A stretch of 57,419 nucleotides of DNA from Lachnospiraceae bacterium (lineage in GTDB: Bacteria > Bacillota > Clostridia > Lachnospirales > Lachnospiraceae). Location of the stretch: positions 1 to 57,419 of the forward strand of contig CAADSM010000059.1 in NCBI GenBank assembly GCA_900751785.1, given 5' to 3'. Below are positions 34,636 to 43,055 of this stretch, piece by piece. Below the pieces are notes generated by a model. It was not told where the DNA came from. It did no database searches and saw only the letters and a program-made list of their open reading frames with translations. The first letter of the stretch is position 1; every line of letters starts with the position of its first letter. Both the position numbers and the translations under genes were made by a program.

Positions 34636-35097
34636 TTATCCCTCGATCGAAATATGCTTCTTCGTCTCTACGACCTGCGGATCCTTCTTCGGGATGCTCA
34701 GCTTCAGGATACCATCCTCGAATTTTGCTTTGATATCTTCATGTGTGATATCATCGCCCACATAGAAGCTTCTCTGCATTGCTCCCGCGTAGCGCTCCCT
34801 GCGGATGTATTTGCCCTTCTTATCTTCCTCATCTTTATCAAGACCTTTTGCAGCGGAGATGGTAAGATAACCATTCTCAAGTTCCACGCTGATCTCGTCT
34901 TTCTTAAAGCCCGGAAGGTCGATATCAAGCTCATATCCTGCGTCATGCTCACGGATATCTGTCTTCATCATGTTCTTTGCATTCTTACCGTACAGCGGAT
35001 TCTTCTTTCCCCAGAACTCTCTGTCGAATCTGTCAAACGGGAAATCCATCCAGTCGTCATCAAATAAATTTTCTCCAAAAATACTAGGCATTAACAT
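34636..35097 (-). CDS. Small heat-shock protein Hsp20, copy 1
   Basis: A 153-residue alpha-crystallin family chaperone that holds unfolding proteins. Family core: DIREHDAGYELDIDLPGFKK, ENGYLTISA, the RRERYAGAMQRSFYVG beta-strand region and DGILKLSIPKK. The end is ISIEG. It is about 87% identical by eye to the second copy at 43056, with a three-residue insertion near position 22. Transcribed from a CIRCE-controlled promoter with a leader of about 170 bases; AAGGAG precedes the ATG. Confidence 0.95.
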   Translation of the reverse strand: MLMPSIFGENLFDDDWMDFPFDRFDREFWGKKNPLYGKNAKNMMKTDIREHDAGYELDIDLPGFKKDEISVELENGYLTISAAKGLDKDEEDKKGKYIRRERYAGAMQRSFYVGDDITHEDIKAKFEDGILKLSIPKKDPQVVETKKHISIEG

Positions 35098-35277
35098 AAG
35101 TCATTTCTCCTTCCATACTTTTATTCTCTGAAATAATCTATGGGCTGTTTACACAGCCTGATCAGCACCCTTGATGTTATCGCGGATGTTGGTTTCCAGG
35201 GAACCGGGATTGGGAACTCTGAGCCGCTCCTGTGCGGGAAGCCTTTTCTTTTATTCCTTCTCCTTTGTTCTAGTTGT

Positions 35278-35307
35278 ACTATAGCATTTATTTATTAGCA
35301 CTGTCAA
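35278..35307 (-). promoter_or_regulatory. Sigma-A promoter of hsp20 copy 1
   Basis: Minus strand TTGACA, 18-base spacer, TATAGT. The -35 box lies inside the CIRCE operator. The rest of the 35098-35277 leader (about 170 bases) is discussed as a finding. Confidence 0.8.
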
Positions 35308-35321
35308 GAGGCGAGTGCTAA
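35295..35321. promoter_or_regulatory. CIRCE operator (HrcA site), copy 1
   Basis: TTAGCACTG, nine bases, GAGTGCTAA, matching the CIRCE consensus TTAGCACTC-N9-GAGTGCTAA except one base. It overlaps the hsp20 -35 box, the normal place for HrcA repression. Confidence 0.9.
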
Positions 35322-35338
35322 TTTTTTAAGATTTTTTT

Positions 35339-35375
35339 AGAAAGCCTGAAAAAAGATTGATTTTACAGGCTTTCT
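35339..35375 (+). terminator. Terminator-like hairpin facing plus
   Basis: AGAAAGCCTG and CAGGCTTTCT with a T-run to the right. No plus-strand gene lies upstream, so its use is unclear; in the minus direction, needed by the gene at 35406, there is no T-run. Confidence 0.4.
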
Positions 35376-35405
35376 TTTTTTTACCCTCAACGCTACTTAC
35401 GGTCA

Positions 35406-35951
35406 TCACTTGTCCTCATCTGGATCATCATAATACCCGAGTTCTATGCGAACATTTTCCATCATATATCCCAGATCGTCTGATACGCCATAGCCCAGCG
35501 GATCGGCAGTAGATATGAGGGTTTCGAATTCTGTTTCGTGGAGGCTGAAGAAATCCGGATGCAGTTTTGCATAATTCAGAAATTTTTCAGCTGAGGTTTC
35601 AAGGCTGTTGTAAAATTTGCCCCCATAGTCACCGTACGCTGCACTAAGTTCTGCGGCTTCGACAGCGAAAGCAAGATGCATCAGAGCCTTCGTTCCTTCG
35701 TCTACGGTTCTGTTTAGGTAGTCATTCAGCACACCTTTGCATTCCCCCAAAGAAAACTGTTCCTTCCAGAAAACCTTTTCTAATCGTTTCTTCAGACTGG
35801 CTATCAATTCATCATTGGATGCTTTGCTCCAACAACTGCTTTCGATGTCCTTGAAAATTTTAGAAGATTTGAACATTTCAAATAAATGCGCTTCTAATTC
35901 ATCTCTGGTTAAAGATTTAATTACTTTTTTATACTGTGTTAGTGTCATCAT
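35406..35951 (-). CDS. DUF6155-like protein
   Basis: A 181-residue soluble helical protein (LTQYKKVIKSLTRDELEAHLFEMFK at the start; NDYLNRTVDEGTKALMHLAFAVEA centre). I associate this with DUF6155, small proteins of unknown function in accessory regions. Very acidic end (DDPDEDK). A weak AGGGAAAG precedes the ATG. Neighbours are mobile-element and defence remnants, and 31 bases upstream lies the coiled-coil gene. Confidence 0.55.
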   Translation of the reverse strand: MMTLTQYKKVIKSLTRDELEAHLFEMFKSSKIFKDIESSCWSKASNDELIASLKKRLEKVFWKEQFSLGECKGVLNDYLNRTVDEGTKALMHLAFAVEAAELSAAYGDYGGKFYNSLETSAEKFLNYAKLHPDFFSLHETEFETLISTADPLGYGVSDDLGYMMENVRIELGYYDDPDEDK

Positions 35952-35982
35952 ACTTTTCTTTCCCTGTTCAATTCTGTTTCAC

Positions 35983-36207
35983 TCAATCTTCCAACGACGT
36001 ATTCCCTTGCAGGAATTCAATGACTTCTGCAAGGGTTTTCCCGCTTTCTGAGAACGCTTCCAGAAGCTGCTTGTTATCTCGCTCTTGCCGTTTCGTCAGG
36101 AGCTTTTCCAATTCATCAACTGCCTTGTCGTATTTCGCTTTTGTTTCGGCCACATTGATCTGAGCCTTCTCTATCTTTTCCTCTAATGTTGCAACCCGTC
36201 TCGCCAT
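35983..36207 (-). CDS. Small coiled-coil protein of mobile elements
   Basis: A 74-residue helical protein (MARRVATLEEKIEKAQINV, then KYDKAVDELEKLLTKRQERD) with a short C-terminal unit GKTLAEVIEFLQ. Similar small proteins occur in Firmicute conjugative elements; function unknown. The ATG at 36207 follows AGGAGGG; the frame is open seven codons further but has no better site. Probably co-transcribed with the DUF6155-like gene. Confidence 0.6.
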   Translation of the reverse strand: MARRVATLEEKIEKAQINVAETKAKYDKAVDELEKLLTKRQERDNKQLLEAFSESGKTLAEVIEFLQGNTSLED

Positions 36208-36317
36208 CTTCCTGCCCTCCTGCATCACAGTGATTTCATCTGTTCGTTTGCAGCTTTTTCAAAAAGCTACCGAATGGAGCACGCCCTCATGCGCAGGGAT
36301 GCATAATGCCCGCTGAA

Positions 36318-36561
36318 GGCAGGGAAAATCCCTTGCTAAAAAAAGGGAATTCCGACGCTTTTTCAGGGACAAGTACTTGACAAAAAACAAATTAAAGGCG
36401 CTCATTTGGAGATACTTCCTCAGCTACTGGAATAACCGGAGGATCTGCTCTGCCAATGGCGGGCTTCCTCCCATGATAAAACGCAGACAGTATTATGAGG
36501 ATTTGGAACCGGTAGCATAGTCAGTGATATCCTTGAAATAAATGTGTCACCTAATCTTGAC
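36318..36561 (+). mobile_element. IS3-family insertion sequence remnant (transposase C-terminus and right end)
   Basis: An open frame on the plus strand without a start ends at TAG 36518-36520 and encodes the C-terminus of an IS3-type OrfB transposase: FLSYWNNRRICSANGGLPPM and KRRQYYEDLE. About 40 bases after the stop the likely right end ATCTTGACA (to about 36561) abuts pglZ coding sequence. The left end and the catalytic part are gone. Confidence 0.6.
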
Positions 36562-37124
36562 AATATCAAAATGAACCCGTCCAGTCCAGCCCGAAACACA
36601 CTGCGGAAAATCATATTAGGCTGTGCGTCTTTTAATCCGCAGATTGCTGCCATGACAGCCATATGCAGCTGTGCTGGAGTTGCTGGAACTTTATCCTGTG
36701 TGCTAACCTTCAAACGACGGTCTTTCGCATTAAAATAAGCACGATAATTCTTGACCTGCTTCCGCATGGCCGGATTCGATACAAGCCCCATCTCATCCAT
36801 CCAAATGGAAATCAGATCTGCCCGGAACTCCTCACTGTAAAGCTCCACATCCAAAAGCCAGTTGTCCTCCGGGCGGTTATATGTTAAAGGACTATAAACC
36901 AGATAGTTTGTAGTCAAGTCATCTACCGAAAGCAGTTTTTTCACAGAAAACGCATTATTGCCAGTCAGAGCAATTACCTTTGCATTTGCTAAAACCACTT
37001 CGTCCAGCTTATCCTCAAATTCCTTATCTTCATCGTACCAGAAGATGATCCGACGTTGGTAAAACTCCGGCAGAGGTGCAGCAAATCTGCGGTTCAAGTC
37101 TTGTATTACTTTGTCTGTATCCAT
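36420..37124 (-). pseudogene. pglZ: BREX phosphatase PglZ, N-terminal fragment cut by an IS remnant
   Basis: The first 187 codons match the start of type A PglZ, the alkaline-phosphatase-like protein of BREX phage defence: YQRRIIFWYDEDKEFEDKLDEV, LTGNNAFSVKKLL, NYLVYSP and DNWLLDVELYSEEFRAD. After GLDGFILI the frame runs into the end of an IS3-type remnant and stops 47 codons later. The full protein is about 850 residues, so the catalytic domain is missing. No other BREX gene (brxC, pglX, brxL) is in the window. It keeps a good ORF only because the lesion is at the end. Confidence 0.75.
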
Positions 37125-37130
37125 GCTGCA

Positions 37131-37853
37131 TTATCTCCCTTCCGTATTTTTTACATAAATTGTGCTTCTTGAAGCACCTTCTTTTCTCAGCCATCCTTTT
37201 TCAACCATTTTAACCAGTATTTCTCTGGTTCTACGCTGTTTGATACCAAGAAGTTTCATTGCCTGTTCTGTTGTAATGCCGACATTTTCCGATACATATT
37301 TATAAATTTGCTGTTCCTGTTCATTTGCCGGCACTTTATCGGCGGTTTCCCGGCGGTTTAGCGGCGGTTTGACGGCAGTATTGGGGGCATTAAGGTCAAC
37401 AGTGCCGTCAATCTGACCTCGATAGATATTGATACGCAAATCAACCTCGCCACCAATAAACTCTGGTTCCCGCAGTCCGGCAGCCTTTACTTTATCAATA
37501 ATTCTCGGAATGCCGCTTCCCCAATGTTCAATTAGATTCATATAAGCAAAGGCATGAGCAAGAGCTTCATTTCTGATTTTGGAATAGCCTTCTTTCATAC
37601 GCTCCATAGTTTGTCCCATTGGCAGCTTTCCTGGGGAAGTAATTTCCAATCGGTTATCATACACCGCAACCTGTATCATACCATGATCCAAATAACTACG
37701 ATGCACCATAGCATTGATAATCAACTCACGAATGGCATCCGGTGGAATTTCATAAACATCCTGGCGATAAATCCCCACAATGGCAGCGCCCAGGTGAATA
37801 TTTCGCAGAACAAACTGAAATGCTTCATCTATCTGTTCCCAAAAAATAATCAA
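37131..37853 (-). pseudogene. RecG-like ATP-binding protein, N-terminally truncated
   Basis: The C-terminal half of an AlbA_2/HATPase_c_4 protein (often annotated RecG-like transcriptional regulator): IPPDAIRELIINAMVHRSYLD, LEITSPGKLPMGQT and NLIEHWGSGIPRII make up the ATPase part, then a winged helix (TTEQAMKLLGIKQRRTREIL). The intact family is near 480 residues with an N-terminal AlbA_2 domain; here the frame begins at a TTG just after the MazG-like gene's stop with a hydrophobic, unrelated lead. Such genes often accompany BREX and other defence loci. Ends six bases before pglZ. Confidence 0.65.
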
Positions 37854-37885
37854 TATCCAAAATATCAGAATATAACAACCACGTA

Positions 37886-38224
37886 TTATTCTCCCAGCTC
37901 GGTATATTTTTCTTTATGCCCATACGCCTTTTCCACCGGATACTTTTCTGCATTCTTCCGAACTTTTTCCTGAATAATCTCATCCATATCCAGCCCACAG
38001 GTGTCTGCCATCAAAATGCAGTAATTCAATACATCCGCAAGCTCTTCCCTGATTTTGTCCTTTTTCTCCTCACACCAGACCTCATCTGCGCTCCACTGGA
38101 AAACTTCCAGCAGCTCCGCTGCCTCCAGGCAGATAGAAATCGCCAGATCCTTTGGATTGTGAAACTGTTTCCAGTTTCGCTCGTCTCTGAATTTTAATAC
38201 CTGTTCAATCGTTTCCTTTGTCAT
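37886..38224 (-). CDS. MazG-like nucleotide pyrophosphohydrolase
   Basis: A 112-residue all-alpha NTP pyrophosphatase of the MazG-like/dCTPase type: FRDERNWKQFHNPKDLAISICLEAAELLEVFQW with the EAAE motif, then the second metal site REELADVLNYC. It hydrolyses non-canonical or excess (d)NTPs. Members are frequent in phages and accessory islands, which fits this patch. Complete, unlike its downstream neighbours. Confidence 0.85.
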   Translation of the reverse strand: MTKETIEQVLKFRDERNWKQFHNPKDLAISICLEAAELLEVFQWSADEVWCEEKKDKIREELADVLNYCILMADTCGLDMDEIIQEKVRKNAEKYPVEKAYGHKEKYTELGE

Positions 38225-38299
38225 CTTACACCTTCGTCTTTTGTATCTCCAAACATCTTTTCAAATAAGCAGACAGTCTTTGAATAACGCGTTTTTCCC

Positions 38300-38719
38300 C
38301 TAAAACCACTTAGCATTTTCATCCCTGAATTTCGGCGTAATACCGTCTTCATAAGGGTCATACCGGTTTTCATTACAGCCAAATTCTTTTAAGAGCGCGA
38401 TCCTGCCATCCGGCGTCCATTCGATCAGTGACATTCCGTCAAACGCTTCTATCTTGCCGTCGTCCATTTTATTTTTAAAATACCATTCAACGACAGTCTG
38501 ACTGCCTTTATGGAAAAACTGCCTGATGTCCCACTGCAGGACAGTCCCGCGGGTATTCCATTCCTCAAACCAAAGTTTGATTTTTGTAACTCCGTGGTAC
38601 TCCGATCCCCAGCTTTCAATATAAATGGCATTCTCTGAAAATATATCGGATATGCCTGAGTCTTTCTTGTCAAGCCGCATGTCAAACCAAAGTCTGACAA
38701 TTTTTTCTCTGTCGTCCAT
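38300..38719 (-). CDS. NTF2-like (SnoaL-type) small protein
   Basis: A 139-residue protein with an NTF2-like cone fold pattern: FSENAIYIESWGSEYHG, FFHKGSQTVVEWYFKNKM and FDGMSLIEWTPDGRIALLKEFG. Such proteins bind or convert small molecules; no catalytic set can be named. The ATG at 38719 has AAGGTG upstream, and the reading to 38791 overlaps the leader hairpins. Single gene. Confidence 0.7.
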   Translation of the reverse strand: MDDREKIVRLWFDMRLDKKDSGISDIFSENAIYIESWGSEYHGVTKIKLWFEEWNTRGTVLQWDIRQFFHKGSQTVVEWYFKNKMDDGKIEAFDGMSLIEWTPDGRIALLKEFGCNENRYDPYEDGITPKFRDENAKWF

Positions 38720-38812
38720 TTCACAGCACCTTCTTTTCCAATCTGATATTTCCGTTTTTATTCTTGATCTTATCTGGCCGACTCGCCACAAGTCGGTCCG
38801 TTATCCTCCGAG

Positions 38813-38837
38813 AAAAGGAGCGGTCATCGGCCGCTCC
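38813..38837 (-). terminator. Terminator overlapping the end of the orphan kinase gene
   Basis: Minus strand GGAGCGG-7-CCGCTCC followed by TTTT. The left arm encodes the last codons and the TGA lies in the loop. Confidence 0.75.
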
Positions 38838-40611
38838 AGTCCATGCTCACCTGGACTCCGTCATGGGTATTCTCTACTGTCATCTTCATTCCGTGGAGCC
38901 TGAAGATCCTGTCCGCCAGATACAGCCCCATTCCCAGATGCTTCTCCTCAGATGCACGGGTCCTGCCTTCTCTTGAACCGGTCCACAGCATTTCACAGAC
39001 GCGGGAGAGATCCTCCTCGGGAATCCTGTCTCCCGTATTTGCGATCACGCACCGCTCTGTATCCGCCTCAATGGTGATGATCCCTTCGTCCCGGTTATAG
39101 CTCACTGCGTTGTCCAGCAGACACCGGAACGCTTTCTCAAGGAGTTTTCTGTCTCCTTCCACCACGGCATCCCCCGCGCACCGGAACCTGACCTCGATCC
39201 GGCGCTCTTCAGTCCTGCAGGCGATCCGTTCCACCTCTTTCTCCAGAAGCTCCCGGAGATCGATCCTTTCGCTGCTGATCACCAGATCCGCGCTGTCAAG
39301 TTTTGACACCTGGATCATCTCTTTCACTGTCCCGTCCATCTCTTCCGTCTGCCCGATGATCTGATCCAGATAATACTCCCGTTTCCCGGACTCCGGGTTC
39401 TCAAGAAGATTCTCAGCAAACCCTCTGATCACCCCAAGCGGAGTCTTCATCTCGTGCGCCATAGCGTTGGTGAAATCGCGCCTCTGCGCTTCCGCCTCCG
39501 CGCTCTTCCGGTAGCTTTGTTCAAGCGTCCACGCCACAAAAATGATACATGCCGCCACAAGCGCCGCGCCGCCGAGATACACATATTTCATATAATCTAT
39601 CGCCGCAAGCCATGCGTGGGACGTCATCCGAAACTTCATCGTGCAGACTCTCACATCGGAGCTGATGTCCACATTGTTCAAAATAAGAGGATAGGTCAGA
39701 TCCGCCTCAGCATTATCAGAGCCATACTCGGTAAAGCCGGACCCGTCCGCCCGGTAGCCGCCCTGGATATGATCCGGTAATCCCTGGAGATATTCATCCT
39801 GTCTCCATTCCTTCCACCCGCTCTCTCCGAGTCCGCCGCCGGGGATGAGAAGCATCGCGCCGAAAACAGGGGCTGCCGTCTCCTGATCCACATCCGGGTT
39901 TTCCCATCTCCATGCTTCTCCTGAATCGGTGCAGACAAAAAACTTTTCCTGCTGACCGCTGTCCTCCTCCCAATTGGACATGACAGCCCCGTCCCAGTTT
40001 TCCGCCTCTTCTGCGTCCGATCTTCTCCAGTTTTCATATTCGACCGCGATTGCTGCAGGCTCCCCTTCCGGCGTCAGGATCAGAGTGTCCTCATATTCTG
40101 TCCAGCTGTTCGTCCATCTGTTTCCTCCGGCGCCGGCGTTGTTTCCTGTGTATTCTCCGAGCTGATCCAGCTCTTCTTCTGTAAGATATTCCTCCAAATG
40201 CCAGATGATCTGCACTGTGCTCTCTTCACCAGACGGAGCTAGTATTATCGCATCACGCTCTGCAATCTTATCTCCCTCGCCATCCCACACAGCCGCAGAC
40301 CAGTCCATATATTCAGTCATACCTTCAATCCCCAGCATCATGTATAATTGGCTGCGGATCCACTCCGAAGTGATCTCTTCCCCCTTGTCTTCTGCCTCGC
40401 TGATCAGCTGATTCATACTTCGGTTTATCATATCTGCGATATCACTGAGAGACCTCTGGTGATCCTGCCGGAATTGCTGCCGCACAAGGGCAGTCGCAAG
40501 CCCCATGCTGGCGAGGTACAGCGCCGCAAAGATCAGCACGACCCTTCTGAGTACGTTTCCGGGCACATATCGGAGTTTGTATCTTCCTGCTGTTCCTTTT
40601 GTTCTCTTCAT
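38824..40611 (-). CDS. Orphan sensor histidine kinase
   Basis: A 595-residue kinase: membrane segment at about 22-45, a large extracellular sensor (about 50-330) with Asp/Glu/Trp-rich stretches, second membrane segment near 335-355, HisKA with His386 in MAHEMKTPLGVIRG, and HATPase (LDNAVSYNRDEG, GMGLYLADRIF). The G1 box reads VIANTGDRI, less canonical than usual. The ATG at 40611 follows AGGGGGTG; a GTG at 40620 is possible. No response regulator lies in the window on either side, so its partner is elsewhere. Confidence 0.85.
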   Translation of the reverse strand: MKRTKGTAGRYKLRYVPGNVLRRVVLIFAALYLASMGLATALVRQQFRQDHQRSLSDIADMINRSMNQLISEAEDKGEEITSEWIRSQLYMMLGIEGMTEYMDWSAAVWDGEGDKIAERDAIILAPSGEESTVQIIWHLEEYLTEEELDQLGEYTGNNAGAGGNRWTNSWTEYEDTLILTPEGEPAAIAVEYENWRRSDAEEAENWDGAVMSNWEEDSGQQEKFFVCTDSGEAWRWENPDVDQETAAPVFGAMLLIPGGGLGESGWKEWRQDEYLQGLPDHIQGGYRADGSGFTEYGSDNAEADLTYPLILNNVDISSDVRVCTMKFRMTSHAWLAAIDYMKYVYLGGAALVAACIIFVAWTLEQSYRKSAEAEAQRRDFTNAMAHEMKTPLGVIRGFAENLLENPESGKREYYLDQIIGQTEEMDGTVKEMIQVSKLDSADLVISSERIDLRELLEKEVERIACRTEERRIEVRFRCAGDAVVEGDRKLLEKAFRCLLDNAVSYNRDEGIITIEADTERCVIANTGDRIPEEDLSRVCEMLWTGSREGRTRASEEKHLGMGLYLADRIFRLHGMKMTVENTHDGVQVSMDWSGR

Positions 40612-40728
40612 AAATAACACCCCCTGTCCTTATCTTTTTCTGATTTTAGTATACAGGGTGAATATATCCTTTCTGTATCCTTTACTGTGTGAACAGCACT
40701 CCGCTCCAAAGTAATGGTCTGCAGAATC

Positions 40729-42060
40729 TCACTTTACTTTTCTCCACCGCGTCGCGATCATCGGGATCTGGAATGCCAGCATTGCGACCCATCCGAAGAA
40801 ATTCGCCCAGGCAAGCCGGTCGAATCCGCCGTGCATGACATGGATCATAAGCCACGCGGACAGGAATCGCGCCGACATATTCAGGATCGTGCTGATCAGC
40901 GTGACCTTCAGGTCGCCGAGTCCTCTGAAATATCCCTGTATGATGTTGGTCGCCGACGGCATATAGTACATAAATGCGATCAGCTGAAGATAGGACACGC
41001 CCAGGCTGATGACTTCCTCTGAGCCGTCGCTCACAAACAGCTGCATGATCTGGCGCGAACCGAAGAAGACAAGCACCGCGATCACTGTTGTGTACACCGC
41101 CTGAAGGATGATCGACGACAGGAAGCCCCGCTTCATCCTGTCAATCTTCCCGGCGCCTCTGTTCTGCGCCATGAATGTAGTCGTCGCATGAGCGATATTC
41201 TGCTGAGGCGTCATTGCAAAATCATCCACCCGGTTGATCGCGGTGAACGCCGCGATAAATGCAACTCCCTGCACATTGACGACCGTCTGCACGCAGATCT
41301 TGCCCAGCTGCACGCACATCTGCTGCAGAGCGCTGGTTATGCCGTAGTTAAATGTACGCCACAGGATCGATCCGTCAAACACCATCCATTTTCTTCCGAG
41401 ACAGAGGAGCGGCACCTTCTTCTTAATATAGACCAGACAGCAGAGACAGCACAGCGCCTCGCTGAGCACCGTAGCCACAGCGCTGCCAGGCACGCCCCAC
41501 TCGAGGACGACGACGAAGAACAGGTCACCCACCACATTGAGGAATGCGCTGACGATCAGGAAATAGAGCGGAACCTTACTGTCCCCCAGCGCCCTCAGCG
41601 TATTTGAAAAGAAATTATAGACAAATGTAAAGATCAGGCCCACGAAAATGATCCGCAGATAGATCTTTGCTGCCTCAATGATATCCCTGGGAACCTGCAG
41701 AAGCTCCAGCAGCGGATGGGCAAACAGGATCAGCAGGATCGCGATCACCGCTGAAAAAGCCAGTCCGCCCAGCATTGATGTACTGATCTGCCGCTCCAGA
41801 AGATTATATTTCTTGGCCCCGTAATGGGTGCTCATGAGGATCCCGGCGCCCATGCACATCCCGCTGATGAACAGGATCACCATATTCATGATCGGTCCTG
41901 CCGTGCCTACCGCGGCAAGGGCGTCGTCTCCTACGAATTTTCCCACGATCACAGAATCCGCTGCATTGTATGTAAGCTGGAACAGATTTCCAAGCACCAG
42001 CGGGATCGTAAACCCTGTCAGCTGAGGGATGATGCGCCCCTCTGTCATATCTTTTGTCAT
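40729..42060 (-). CDS. MATE family efflux transporter (second)
   Basis: A 443-residue, twelve-helix protein beginning GRIIPQLTGFTIPLVLGNLFQLTYNAADSVIVGKFVG, the MATE/DinF pattern. Not a close copy of the MATE at 33040. Its ATG directly follows the TAA of the DUF6198 gene, so the two are coupled. Confidence 0.88.
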   Translation of the reverse strand: MTKDMTEGRIIPQLTGFTIPLVLGNLFQLTYNAADSVIVGKFVGDDALAAVGTAGPIMNMVILFISGMCMGAGILMSTHYGAKKYNLLERQISTSMLGGLAFSAVIAILLILFAHPLLELLQVPRDIIEAAKIYLRIIFVGLIFTFVYNFFSNTLRALGDSKVPLYFLIVSAFLNVVGDLFFVVVLEWGVPGSAVATVLSEALCCLCCLVYIKKKVPLLCLGRKWMVFDGSILWRTFNYGITSALQQMCVQLGKICVQTVVNVQGVAFIAAFTAINRVDDFAMTPQQNIAHATTTFMAQNRGAGKIDRMKRGFLSSIILQAVYTTVIAVLVFFGSRQIMQLFVSDGSEEVISLGVSYLQLIAFMYYMPSATNIIQGYFRGLGDLKVTLISTILNMSARFLSAWLMIHVMHGGFDRLAWANFFGWVAMLAFQIPMIATRWRKVK

Positions 42061-42723
42061 TTATGCTTCTCCTCCCGGTTCTCCTTCCAGTTTCCAGTGT
42101 GCCAGCAGCTTCCCCAGCTGTTTTGCGATCAGACCGACCATGACCGCCGCCGCTATAGTTCCTTCTCTCACACCCTGCAGATGTCCTGTAAATACAATGG
42201 ACAGGATACATGCGATCACGACAAGGGTCACATCGAATCCCACTTTCATATATCCAAATTTGACCGGGAGCACCCTGCAGACTGCAAGAACGACGCCTTC
42301 TCCCGCGAGCACTACGACGCCCGCCTTCACTTCAAGGCTTACTCCCACCGCCACAAGAAAAATACCGATCAGGCAGATGATCCACTGCTGCCAGTATGCG
42401 TGATATGAAATCCCGCGGACCGCCCAGACTCCGAAATCAGTCAGATATCCGAAGAAAATCGCGACCGGCAGCTGCATGAGCTGGATCGGATGATAATTCT
42501 TTCTCAGGATCAGTATCTGAATCACAATGAAAACACAGTGCATGATGATCGTCGCCGTCCCCACCGTCAGCGGCGTAAACAGACTGACAACATACGGTAC
42601 GCTTGAGATCGGCGAGGTCCCCAGACTCGCCTTGATAGAAAACGCTACTCCAAAAGCCATGACCGAAAGTCCGGCGAGGAGAAGCAGATAACGCTTCAGG
42701 ATATAGCCATGCAGTCGATTCAA
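42061..42723 (-). CDS. YczE/YitT-like (DUF6198) membrane protein
   Basis: A 220-residue protein with about five or six membrane helices and the family features FGVAFSIKASLGTSPISSVPY and VGVSLEVKAGVVVLAGEGVV. Function unknown; a transport or regulatory role is often assumed. Its stop codon abuts the MATE start. The three-hairpin repeats lie in its upstream region, and one ends only 26 bases before the start codon. Confidence 0.8.
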   Translation of the reverse strand: MNRLHGYILKRYLLLLAGLSVMAFGVAFSIKASLGTSPISSVPYVVSLFTPLTVGTATIIMHCVFIVIQILILRKNYHPIQLMQLPVAIFFGYLTDFGVWAVRGISYHAYWQQWIICLIGIFLVAVGVSLEVKAGVVVLAGEGVVLAVCRVLPVKFGYMKVGFDVTLVVIACILSIVFTGHLQGVREGTIAAAVMVGLIAKQLGKLLAHWKLEGEPGGEA

Positions 42724-42746
42724 ATTCTACCATTCCTTTCATAATA

Positions 42747-42817
42747 TAGATAATCCCCGCAGAGCGGGGCGGACCGATTCTCGGTCCGGATTGCGCTTGC
42801 CGCAATCATTATACCAC
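42747..42817. repeat. Three-hairpin extragenic repeat, copy 1
   Basis: Three back-to-back hairpins: CCCCGC-AGA-GCGGGG (42755-42769), GGACCGA-TTC-TCGGTCC (42771-42787) and GATTGCG-5-CGCAATC (42789-42807), ending in ATTATACC. The left terminal repeat is degraded compared with copy 2. Copies 1 and 2 differ in the hairpins only by one base in the third loop. Confidence 0.85.
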
Positions 42818-42874
42818 GTGCGCAGAGAAGGAAGCGCCGCGCAGCGGCATTTACTTCTCAAGCCGTGGATTGAC

Positions 42875-42944
42875 GGTATAATCCCCGCAGAGCGGGGCGG
42901 ACCGATTCTCGGTCCGGATTGCGCTTGCGCAATCATTATACCAC
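42875..42944. repeat. Three-hairpin extragenic repeat, copy 2
   Basis: Same three stems as copy 1; the third loop is CTTG. The unit is bounded by perfect 8-bp terminal inverted repeats, GGTATAAT (42875-42882) and ATTATACC (42935-42942). Direct orientation relative to copy 1, 60 bases apart. Confidence 0.85.
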
Positions 42945-42978
42945 CGCCCAGAAAAAATAACAGAGAAAGTTTTATTCA

Positions 42979-43012
42979 CAAAAAAAGGACCCGGCGCTTT
43001 CACGCCGGATCC
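42979..43012 (-). terminator. Terminator after the second hsp20
   Basis: Minus strand GGATCCGGCG-6-CGCCGGGTCC followed by seven T, 44 bases after the stop codon. Confidence 0.9.
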
Positions 43013-43055
43013 CACGCTTCTGTTTTTCTTATGCTTTATGCCCTTTCGGGAAAGA

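Noticed and set aside
35339..35375. Terminator of the DUF6155-like gene
   Set aside because: The T-run is on the plus-strand side; in the minus direction needed for that gene the stem is followed by A residues.
42061..42723. Plus-strand frames opposite the YczE-like gene
   Set aside because: Antisense shadows; the minus-strand protein has clear membrane helices and family motifs.
42747..42944. CRISPR array
   Set aside because: Only two repeat copies, each internally made of three hairpins, with a single 60-base interval and no cas gene.
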